Assembly (NCBI GenBank): GCA_900323505.1
Contig: OOIN01000008.1
Location: forward strand, 1,132,501 to 1,196,500
DNA length: 64,000 nt
Direction of reading: 5' to 3'
Source of the DNA: Ustilago trichophora
Lineage: Eukaryota > Basidiomycota > Ustilaginomycetes > Ustilaginales > Ustilaginaceae
Shown in pieces: positions 44,601 to 53,128 of this stretch (its first letter is position 1; each line of letters opens with the position of its first letter). The notes below the pieces were generated by a model. The model saw only the letters and a program-made list of their open reading frames with translations. It ran no database searches and was not told where the DNA came from. Both the position numbers and the translations under genes were made by a program.

Positions 44601-45850
44601 CGTTTGGCCTGACATTTTTTTGCAAATTAGTACCTTGTGCCCCCTTCTCCCGTTGAGCGACAAGCAAGGTTGCCTCCAACATTGCCCCGCATTCCTCCAT
44701 CTTAATTTTGGCAGGTCGACTTCGAATGGCTGTGTCGGCGGTTGTGATATTGGTAGCAACGGGGATCAAAGAGGCATGGAAAGGTTGCAAACAAAGCTCT
44801 GTTTCACACTTCAAGGGTTCTCGAATTTGTCACTCCTCCGGCGAGTGTCGCCCCCACAAACCAGGAACCATCTAAGAGTGCAGAGTGGGGTTGCAGTTGG
44901 GTCTCGTGGTCCGGTCAGCCCTAAGAAAGAGTTGTTTGTGAGCTGCAATATGGCCCGATCTTCTTGCTTTAGGTCGATTCAGCACCACAATATTGGCATT
45001 CCTGTATTGCCTCACTCAAAATTGAAAATGATTTGACGTATGCAAGCTCACCGCCATCTCAAGATGGTCGATCTTGCCGCCGCTGTCAACCCCACCCACG
45101 CGTATGACTCCGCACTTAAGCATCGCAGCGTCGAAATTGTGACAGCTTGCTCGCTATCCTGTACAGAATCATCTCATTTCTCATACAGCCACATCCTCCC
45201 CAAATTGCATTTTGCAAAAATTGCTGCAGCGGTTGAGCGGGGATTTTGTCAATTCAAATTTGAGGCTCCGCCAGCTCTTTCACGTCCTTTTCTTTTCTCT
45301 CCTGCCCCTCACTGTACAGCCGAATGCAGCGCCGCCAAGCCACACATGCACACAGGCGAGATGATACCTTTCTTCTCCGCAATTCGAATTCGAATTTCGT
45401 TTCCCTTTCCCCTCTTCTGCCGAATGTACTGTAACAGAGGATCGTCAGGCACCACTTGGCTCGTAGGGCGCAAGCGTTGTGCGGCCAAGACGGTCTTGAC
45501 CGCTCCATGGTAGGGTTTTGGTCTCTTGTGTGTAATCGGCAGTGTGGGGCACCTCAGCATGTCGGATGAATCATCTCAACGCAACACAGAAGATGAGGAT
45601 AGAAAGCCTATTTCAGACTCAAGGGATCAGTCTCAAAGAGCCTTTGTCGGTCGTAAAGACACAACGTCTTCATACACGCACTGCCTCGGTTGCCATCGTC
45701 CGATCCAAGATACACATGTTGAGCACGAACAACGAGACGGACATAGATACAAACACTGTACGAGAACAACAACAGACCATGCAAAACAAGACTTAGAACT
45801 GACTGATGAGACAATCCCTCCAACCGAAAGGAGCCATACACAAAGTAAGG
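41673..45850. other. 4.2-kb gene-free interval
   Basis: This is the largest gap in the window. It holds simple repeats: T16 at 42385-42400, GGAT repeats at about 42707-42730, GA repeats near 42607-42624 and A-runs near 42964-42987. TACTGTA/TACAGTA words lie at 43484, 44170 and 45427, and AATTCGAATTCGAATT near 45385. The first 300 bp should be the promoter and leader of the giant membrane protein. The ORFs are short, on both strands, and lack plausible composition. It is probably regulatory DNA or a noncoding transcript. Confidence 0.5.
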
Positions 45851-48637
45851 CTAGTCGCGCTTCCCGAGCATAAACGCCCCCTTCACAGGAAGGTTGCGCA
45901 GCTGAAGCTGTCCAAGACCCGAGTTCCAGATCTTGGCCCGGCTTGTGCCCTCGATGCCCACCAAAGCGCCCTGACCAGTCACAAGCTTCCAGGTGAAAGA
46001 CCTAAAGATCGAACTGCGACCGGGAAGCACGGTGAATGGCACATCCTTGAGCACTGCTCGCAGCAGCTTTCGCTCTCCCTTGGGATCGGTAGGATCGACA
46101 AACGTTTCCGCCGGGGCGAAATCGTACGGCCTCACGCGACCGAAAGCTTTCTCCGGCAGCGGATCGGGGAGGGGCGGTGCTGGTTCAGGCTCCGGCTTCT
46201 TCGGGTCGTCGGCAGTGGCAAGCTCCTCCAGATTGGGTCCGTCGAGGAACGCGAGTCGTTTCAGACTGTCCAGGGCGCCATTGAGCATGTTGAATCGACC
46301 CACTGGCGCATTTGCAGCTGCTGAGGCAAGACTCTTGCGCATGCTCGGCGGAAGACCATCGTACACGAGGATGTCAGGCCACAAATGCGTGATCTTGACA
46401 TCAATGCTGCTCAGCTGACCAGGCATGTTCATCTCGCCCATCACAGTTCCGCTGCAGAGCAGCTTATCCTTCTCGAATGGATGAGGGGTGATCTTGAGAT
46501 CGTCGATGGTAACGTTCTTGATGAGCTCGGTGACTTTGGCTCCAGGGAAGGAGATGGGGACGTCGACAAGGCGCAGTGCAGAGTCCATCCAGTTGGGCAG
46601 CTCGGAACCATCGCCTGGGATCTCTTCGACGGCGCTGATGCCAGCAGAGCTGTTGGAAGGCTTGGAGCCCTTGGGCTCGCGGAAGGGCGATCCACCTCGG
46701 ACGTAGACCGTGTTGGCCTCGCCCCTGAGGAATCGGCTGAGGAAGTTGCTCAGTGCCGCTGATTGGGGCGAGTCTCCAAACTCAGAAGCGTGTGCAGCAG
46801 AGTCTTGATCAGCACCCTGGCAGTTGGGGCACGAGATCGAGTACTGTCTGCCAGACGATGCTCCTATAGCTCGCATGATTTGTTCTTGTGGAGGCGGTAC
46901 TACGCGGCCGAGCAGCTCGAGATCGATCACCTTTTGCCCTGTGAGCTGGAACGGCTCAGTAGCTACAGCAGCCATCAGGACAGACGCATCCGGAGCATTT
47001 TGCCCGCCCTCGTTCACCTTGATCTTGCCACCCTTAGGATGCTTAGCAGGCGGTGAGATACCGTCGACAGGTAGGAAGATGCCGAATGGCAGACTGTAGC
47101 GAACGTTGCCCTGCAGGACTTTGCCCAGAGGATTCTTGGCCTGCGCCGTAGCCTTGATGCCCAGCGCACGCATCACCATAGCTGAGAAGAAGGAGTCCTT
47201 ATCGCCATCCTTGTCCTCGTCATCCTTGCCGATCTCGAAGAACTCGTACCCGTCGAGCTTGAGCATGTCATCAGTGTTGGTGTCGTTGTCCAGCTTGGGC
47301 ACTTTCTCGCGCACGGGGCTGCGAATGCGCTGCTGCGCAATGTCAATGCGACGAGGAACGTCAAAGAAGCCAGCCTTGCGACCGTGATTGATGCCGTGGA
47401 TTTCGGATTTGGCCAAACCGCGGACACGCAAGTTGGCGATCTTTACGTCGAGCTGAGCGATACCCTTCTTGATGGCGTGCTGAGCGTAGTCCATAATGTA
47501 GGGCGCGGGAACGACAGGCTTGAGCAGCACGGTGAGGTTGAGCGGGCTCATGTTGTGCTGAGCTGCAGGCGTGCTGTGATTGCCAAGGATGGGGGGCCGG
47601 AGGGCATCCTTATCGTCCTTGCCACCGTGAATCTTGCGGTTCAAGGGAGGCAGAGGCAAAACAAGAGGGTCGAGATGGAAGGCAAGCATGTCGCGAGGAT
47701 CAAACTCGGCGGACGCAGCAACGGCAGGTGGCAGCATCTGCTGCTCCCAAGAAGCGCCGATCTCGGCCAGACGAACCTCGCCAACATCGACTTGGACACC
47801 TGCCACTTTGCCCATGGCCCATTCAACGAGCTTGCGTTCCTTGTCCTTCCACCAGCCTTGCTTGCCACGCTGACCGAGCCAGAGGTCAAGAGCATGATCG
47901 GGATCGAGACCGAGGCGTGCATCGACGCGGACTAAGATGCCTTCGTCCGAGATGTTGAGAAGCTGCAAACGATCCGGGCCTTTGAGCAAAAGGGACTCGT
48001 CGAGAATGCGCGACTGTGCTTCGGGAGAGGGGGACTTGAGGGTGGCCAGATAGAGGTGAGATACAGCAACGATGATGAGAACGAGCAGGGTGAGGAGAAG
48101 TGCGGCAACAGTGTAGAGCGAGCGCATGAGGAAGGGGTGTTCGTGCCTCCATGCGGCAAAGGAAGCAGCGGACGAGGTGTGGATGGATCTCGAGTTCCTG
48201 CGAGACGCTGAAGCAGCTGCAGTCCTTCGCTGCTTACGACGACGGATGAGCCTTGCCGAGTAGGCTTTGTCGCCTCCCCAGAGCTTGGAAATCTTGAGCC
48301 AGGCGCGATCCACAGGACCGATGGCGGCGTTTCCATGGCCACTTCGTGACGAGCCGCCCAAAAGCGAACTTCGCTCGTGATCACCCTGACCAGGTGGAAG
48401 ACCAGTCTCTAGCTCTTCATCGTCGACATCGGCATCGAGACCTTCGGCTTCTGCATCGCTGTCGGGATAGATGGGTTTCCTGCCGTGGCGCAAGGGCTGT
48501 TGCGAAGACGAGATGCGTCTTTCTAGAGGAGGGGATGGCGCTCCCTCGTTGGAAGGTCGCAGGGTGTTGGTTTCAGCTACTGTCGAGCTCTGTTCTACCG
48601 CAGAACCTGATGTCTTCTTGGTCACCTCTTCCGCCAT
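45851..48637 (-). CDS. type II membrane protein, possibly Tag1-like (YLR173W family)
   Basis: The 928-residue protein has a cytosolic N-terminus of about 170 residues, Ser/Pro-rich and then basic (RLIRRRKQRRTAAA). One transmembrane span follows at about 172-200 (SLYTVAALLLTLLVLIIVAVSHLYL). The lumenal part is about 730 residues of beta-rich sequence with several N-glycosylation sites. The final segment (VGIEGTSRAKIWNSGLGQLQ, then NLPVKGAFMLG) resembles the end of yeast Tag1/YLR173W, a vacuolar membrane protein that helps terminate autophagy. Similarity is recalled from pattern, not computed. A CPNC pair occurs near residue 605. The protein shares type II topology with the DUF3712 giant located 4.2 kb away on the same strand, though the two do not look like recent duplicates. 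Confidence 0.85.
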   Translation of the reverse strand: MAEEVTKKTSGSAVEQSSTVAETNTLRPSNEGAPSPPLERRISSSQQPLRHGRKPIYPDSDAEAEGLDADVDDEELETGLPPGQGDHERSSLLGGSSRSGHGNAAIGPVDRAWLKISKLWGGDKAYSARLIRRRKQRRTAAASASRRNSRSIHTSSAASFAAWRHEHPFLMRSLYTVAALLLTLLVLIIVAVSHLYLATLKSPSPEAQSRILDESLLLKGPDRLQLLNISDEGILVRVDARLGLDPDHALDLWLGQRGKQGWWKDKERKLVEWAMGKVAGVQVDVGEVRLAEIGASWEQQMLPPAVAASAEFDPRDMLAFHLDPLVLPLPPLNRKIHGGKDDKDALRPPILGNHSTPAAQHNMSPLNLTVLLKPVVPAPYIMDYAQHAIKKGIAQLDVKIANLRVRGLAKSEIHGINHGRKAGFFDVPRRIDIAQQRIRSPVREKVPKLDNDTNTDDMLKLDGYEFFEIGKDDEDKDGDKDSFFSAMVMRALGIKATAQAKNPLGKVLQGNVRYSLPFGIFLPVDGISPPAKHPKGGKIKVNEGGQNAPDASVLMAAVATEPFQLTGQKVIDLELLGRVVPPPQEQIMRAIGASSGRQYSISCPNCQGADQDSAAHASEFGDSPQSAALSNFLSRFLRGEANTVYVRGGSPFREPKGSKPSNSSAGISAVEEIPGDGSELPNWMDSALRLVDVPISFPGAKVTELIKNVTIDDLKITPHPFEKDKLLCSGTVMGEMNMPGQLSSIDVKITHLWPDILVYDGLPPSMRKSLASAAANAPVGRFNMLNGALDSLKRLAFLDGPNLEELATADDPKKPEPEPAPPLPDPLPEKAFGRVRPYDFAPAETFVDPTDPKGERKLLRAVLKDVPFTVLPGRSSIFRSFTWKLVTGQGALVGIEGTSRAKIWNSGLGQLQLRNLPVKGAFMLGKRD

Positions 48638-49520
48638 GATGCAGATGGAGCTACAAGGACAATCAGCTCGCCGACTGACGCCAAGTTTGGGATTGCTTTG
48701 AAGAGTTATCTGTTCAGCTCGATGTCGGTCAAAATCTTGTCAGAGCGATAGTGCCGTGAAAGCAAGTATGTGGAGCGGTCGATGGATGGATGGTGAGTCC
48801 CTGCTGCGAAGAAGGGTCTTACTGATGAGCCTGTTGCTGTCCAAGCGAATGCTGCTAAAGTGGAGCAGAGTACAGTTCACAGCAGCCTGCAATATCTCGG
48901 ATAAGAGAGGATCGAGATCGTTGGATGCAGGGACCGTTCTCTAATAAACCGCCAAAGAGAGAGGGGCAGCAGCAGCACACGATTGCACAGAGCGGCGACT
49001 GCCCGAAGAGGGGTCTCGGCTGTGCAGCTCAGCACAGTGTCGACAGAGTGTGGGGGAAATGAGGAAGCAGCTGAATCGATCGAGCACCGGAGAATCCTAT
49101 CGGGCTCGATCGCGATTTTGCTCATCGCATCTTGGTGTTTCCCGGACCCTGTGCAAACAACCTTCCCCCACAGCGAACGTTGCACTGCCGTTTTCACGGA
49201 AGGTCCGAGCTTGTTGTGTCCGTACGCCCTGTTAGTGTTGACATCGTCAGACAATGCTGGAAGATAATTTGACCGATAGACCCTGTCCGATAGATTCGGT
49301 TTTTACGGTGTCCATCTTGGGCGAGGCTCGGCATGCCTGCGATGCGTACGTACGAACTTGTCGAAATAGTATTGTGTGACTCGTTCCACCATCTTCTCAA
49401 CAGTTTGAACAAAATACACTCTGGTCGACCATGTTGATATAAAAGCCGAACCTCTCAACAACTTCTGCGGAGACGAGCTCCACAACGAAGCGCATCCCGA
49501 TCTTCTGAACCATTGCCATC
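48638..49520. promoter_or_regulatory. divergent promoter region
   Basis: 883 bp between the starts of the Tag1-like gene and the acyltransferase gene. I see no TATA box or repeated site that stands out, and no gene. Confidence 0.5.
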
Positions 49521-51647
49521 ATGCTCTCAGTACCATCAAATTCGGCAACGAGGTTCAACAGAACCTTGTTCGACGTCGATCGCACCAAGCCTTCCCCGTT
49601 CGGATGGAAGCGGTGTTCCAAAACATCGCGTCGCTACGTGCGCAGGATGGGCTTGGTTGAGTCCTTCTTCAACACCATGGCTACGCTCCACGAAGGCAGG
49701 ACCGACATCTTTTACCGCCTTCCTCTCAGCTGTCCTGCCTATGCCTATGAGCAGCTCATACGCCGCCTCCCGCTTGTCTGGGCACTCCTTTGCCGTCGCC
49801 ACCCCCTTCTCAGTGCTCACGTAGAGACACTGACACCGGAAGGCACCTCGCTAGACCCTCAAGAGGCCGCTTCAAAACGACACGCCGGTGAAGCAGCAGA
49901 AGATGGCTCAAGCTCGTTCGAGCCTCACTTCATCTTTGACCTTCCAAAGTCGACTCTGGACTTACTTGAGGGCGCTTCACAGCGCGTAGTCTGGGCTCCG
50001 GACAAGTGGCGCTCCGACATCGAATCAGGATCCACAAGCGCCTCGTCACGTAATGATGCTGTTGTGTCTTGGCTCGATCGTTACGTGTGGAACGGCAAGC
50101 GAAGATTTTTGGATCAACACACGCGGTTCGGGCTGGCGCGACTGATTCTGCTCCCTCCATCACCATTGAGCAGCAGTGAGAATCAGGTCCATCTTGATCT
50201 TATCCTTTGCACAGCCCACTGCATCTCGGATGGTCTCAGCATCTCGAGCTTGGCAGGGGAGCTGCTGCAGATGCTTGCTTCCTCTCAGCTCCCTGGGCAG
50301 CTTCCGGAGCTAGCTCACAAGGCAGAAACATCCTCAGACGTTACAGGCGCAATGCTGGCTCGCTATTCAAGTGTCAATGCGGAGATGAAGTACGTCTTGC
50401 TCACAGGCCTTCTCGGGCCTCGAGGTCAACAGAACAGCGATGACACCCTGCAAGAGGCCCACTACGCCTCGCTCCTCCCTCCCTCAATAGAGGCAACATA
50501 TCCGGAGCTGCTACCAGCGAGCTCTGCATCATCTGCATCATCAGACGGTTCGTCCCTATCATCATCTCGACTCGCAAGATTGCGCTGGTTCTGGACCATC
50601 CGTCGAGTCATCTGTCAGATCCGCGCTGCCAATGCTGAAAAGGCAGTGCTATCCGATTTTAAGGCGAATCGCCTCGACAAAAACGTCAAAGAGCCATGGT
50701 GGGGAGCGCAGACCAAGTGGACCGTGGTACGTCTCTCCTCCCAAGACACGACGGCGCTTACACAGCTTTCCAAGCGCAAGAGCGTCAGAGTCGGGTCGCT
50801 TCTCTACGCCATTGCTGCCTGTGCACTCAACACGCTTGAGAACCTCTACACTCCACCCGGCAGCCGCGACGAACAACCTACGACGACGGTCATGGGCTTC
50901 CCCTTCTCTGTGAGAAGATATCTGGATCAGCCAGCAGACGTTGACAGTCTGCAGCCGACCAGCACACAAGATCCACTGCTCCCACCCTCAAGCCTCGGTG
51001 TCAAGCTCGGCTTCAACGGCGTCGCTCTTCCTCCTGCAGCATTGTTCTCCCTCCCATCGATGCCGTCGACCGACGGGAAAGGACTGAAGGCATTCCAGGT
51101 TGCGCAGTTGTGGCAGACGGCAAGACAAGTGCAAAAGCAATTCGACGGCATCTTTTCGGAACCGCGCTTCATGCACGCTGACGGCTTCCTCCTGGGACTA
51201 GAGCGCGAGACACGCTTTCGCAAGAACGGCGTCAAGGACGTCTTCCAAGTGTTCAAGGACGATGAGGAGGAGGAGAAGGTGACTGAGAGTGTCGCAGGCG
51301 AGGACGAGCGTCGGCCCGGTCTCACTAAGAAGAATATGCAGGGTCCTGGCTCATCGCTCAACTTCAGCATGGTCGGACTGTTGGATCATGTACTGCCATC
51401 CAAGCTCGATCTGCCCTTCGCAGCAGGAGAGGCGAACAAGGCAAAGTTGGAGTTGGGAGAGGATCTGATGTTTGGCGTGCGCACAAGAGCTGGTGAGGCT
51501 TTTGGTACGTCGTTCACTTTCCGTGGTCAGCTCAACCTGGAACTTGGACACGATACGGTAGTCTGGGACACCGACAAGGTGCATCAGTACCTGACATTGA
51601 TGAAGTACATTGTCGAGGCCATCGTTGCTTATGAGCAGGGTCGATAG
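49521..51647 (+). CDS. HxxxDG acyltransferase, BAHD/condensation-like superfamily
   Basis: The 708-residue protein contains the catalytic HCISDG (HxxxDG) at about residues 232-237, within ILCTAHCISDGLSISSLAGEL. A short N-terminal motif (RRMGLVESFF) and the helix LVWALLCRRHPLLSAHVETL also fit the chloramphenicol-acetyltransferase-like fold used by alcohol acetyltransferases, BAHD enzymes and condensation domains. The second half contains GLLYAIAACALNTLE-type helices and, near the end, SMVGLLDHVLP. The DFGWG motif of plant BAHD enzymes is not visible. An acidic insert (DDEEEEKVTES) near residue 585 is extra. It probably transfers an acyl or acetyl group to an alcohol or amine; the substrate is unknown. 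No carrier-protein or ligase gene is adjacent, although an acyl-CoA ligase lies 5.5 kb downstream. An alternative start at 49647 would remove 42 residues. Confidence 0.75.
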   Translation: MLSVPSNSATRFNRTLFDVDRTKPSPFGWKRCSKTSRRYVRRMGLVESFFNTMATLHEGRTDIFYRLPLSCPAYAYEQLIRRLPLVWALLCRRHPLLSAHVETLTPEGTSLDPQEAASKRHAGEAAEDGSSSFEPHFIFDLPKSTLDLLEGASQRVVWAPDKWRSDIESGSTSASSRNDAVVSWLDRYVWNGKRRFLDQHTRFGLARLILLPPSPLSSSENQVHLDLILCTAHCISDGLSISSLAGELLQMLASSQLPGQLPELAHKAETSSDVTGAMLARYSSVNAEMKYVLLTGLLGPRGQQNSDDTLQEAHYASLLPPSIEATYPELLPASSASSASSDGSSLSSSRLARLRWFWTIRRVICQIRAANAEKAVLSDFKANRLDKNVKEPWWGAQTKWTVVRLSSQDTTALTQLSKRKSVRVGSLLYAIAACALNTLENLYTPPGSRDEQPTTTVMGFPFSVRRYLDQPADVDSLQPTSTQDPLLPPSSLGVKLGFNGVALPPAALFSLPSMPSTDGKGLKAFQVAQLWQTARQVQKQFDGIFSEPRFMHADGFLLGLERETRFRKNGVKDVFQVFKDDEEEEKVTESVAGEDERRPGLTKKNMQGPGSSLNFSMVGLLDHVLPSKLDLPFAAGEANKAKLELGEDLMFGVRTRAGEAFGTSFTFRGQLNLELGHDTVVWDTDKVHQYLTLMKYIVEAIVAYEQGR

Positions 51648-52011
51648 AATTTTTGACATAAAAATGGAAACTACATCGATCTAACATTGCTTTCCTCTCA
51701 AAATGTTGCTGATCGGTCTGTGCGGCTGTTTCTGCACGTGAGCAGAGGACACTGTGAATTGCGTGTGTGGAGCTGAGCTGACGACTGCAGCTTGGAGAGA
51801 GGTGAGAGAACTGACGCGGCTTGCAAGACGCCAAAGCCAAGAAGTGACACCTTTCTTCATTGCTCTCACCAACTACAACCACGCAGCAGTCTTCTACGCT
51901 TTGTCGCTGCTTTATCGCTGCAACGAGCTGCTCAAACAGCTGTATAACAACTCGCTACATTCCTTGATCTCCTTTTGCTGATCCGATTGCAGCACAACTT
52001 TTGCACATACA
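51648..52011 (+). promoter_or_regulatory. promoter region of the proteasome gene
   Basis: 364 bp between two genes on the same strand. It must hold the 3' end of the acyltransferase transcript and the promoter of the beta6 gene. I looked for a proteasome-associated element (GGTGGCAAA) and did not find it. Confidence 0.4.
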
Positions 52012-52875
52012 ATGTCGCTCTTCGGTACCTTTCCAGGCTCGTCTCGCGGGCCAGCCCACAACGCAGCACCCAAAGATCACATGGTCGGCCACCAGTTCTC
52101 CCCATACGATTCCAATGGAGGCAGCATTGCCGCTGTCTGCGGAACTGACTTTTGCGTCATCGCTTCTGACACCCGTCAATCCACCGGCTACAACATTCAG
52201 ACTCGTTACAAGCCCAAGGTCTTCCGACTCAACGACAAGGCCACCCTTGCTACCAACGGTTTCGCCGCTGACGCCGAGGCGCTCGTGTCCCGCATTCGTC
52301 AGAGACTCGAAATGTACCGTCACGCACATGGCCGATCGATGCCTCTCCACTCGATTGCACGTATGATCTCCACCATGCTCTACGGCAAACGTTTCTTCCC
52401 CTATTACGTCTATAACATTCTCGGCGGTCTTGACGAGGAAGGAAAGGGTGCAGTGTACTCTTTTGATCCCGTAGGAAGCTACGAAAGAGAATTCTGCCGT
52501 GCTGCTGGTGCCGCACAGTCATTGATCCAGCCTTTCTTCGACAATCAGATCATGTTCCGAAACCAAATTTCGACACCGGAACACACTGTACCCACCCCGG
52601 GCCAGATGACCCTGCCAGAGGTTCTCAAGATTGTAGTCGACTCGTTCACTTCCGCAACCGAGCGCCACATTGAGGTCGGTGACGGATTGGAGGTGTTTGT
52701 TGTCCGTGCGCCTGGTGCAAGCGCAGAGGGCGAGGCTGCCAAGGGTGCAGCGGCGGTGGATCTTACAGCGATTCCTTCCGATGTGCCGTTCAGCGTCGCT
52801 GAGGCTGTCGGAGGTGAAGATGAGCAGCAGGAGGGTGCTGTCATGGTCATCAGGAGGGAGCTCAAGAAGGATTAA
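52012..52875 (+). CDS. PRE7: 20S proteasome subunit beta type-6
   Basis: The 287-residue protein matches the beta6 subunit (human PSMB1) over its length. Typical blocks are QFSPYDSNGGSIAAVCGTDF near residues 28-47, ASDTRQSTGYNI near 53-64, RFFPYYVYNILGGLDEEGKG and YSFDPVGSYEREFCRAAG near 150-165. The beta6 subunit forms part of each central ring of the 20S core but is not proteolytically active: the catalytic threonine of active subunits is absent here (GGSIAAV). The C-terminal 60 residues are longer than in human and contain an Ala-rich stretch. Start: first ATG, 37 bases after a plausible leader. The gene is convergent with APC2. Confidence 0.97.
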   Translation: MSLFGTFPGSSRGPAHNAAPKDHMVGHQFSPYDSNGGSIAAVCGTDFCVIASDTRQSTGYNIQTRYKPKVFRLNDKATLATNGFAADAEALVSRIRQRLEMYRHAHGRSMPLHSIARMISTMLYGKRFFPYYVYNILGGLDEEGKGAVYSFDPVGSYEREFCRAAGAAQSLIQPFFDNQIMFRNQISTPEHTVPTPGQMTLPEVLKIVVDSFTSATERHIEVGDGLEVFVVRAPGASAEGEAAKGAAAVDLTAIPSDVPFSVAEAVGGEDEQQEGAVMVIRRELKKD

Positions 52876-53128
52876 ACAAACGTCTCAACATTACATGTTC
52901 ACTCTCTGCCCAACTTGATTCATTGATTGGGTAGCAACTTCATGTTTCGTCTCTGTAGTAATACCAATGGCCAGCTCATACTCGTTCGACGCTCCTTCGA
53001 CGCTCCGACAGACCTGTTTTGCGTGTGTCGTCGGAATCGTTCAAGCAGACTCAGCGAGTTTTCCTCACGCAAAGCAGTGTAATCTGAAGGCAATTGTGAG
53101 TTGATAACAAAGCTCTGAGAGACGGGCA

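Noticed and set aside
45040..45513. 157-codon frame starting with ATG in the large gap
   Set aside because: Irregular composition, no conserved motif and no good context. A rapidly evolving gene cannot be excluded but nothing supports one.
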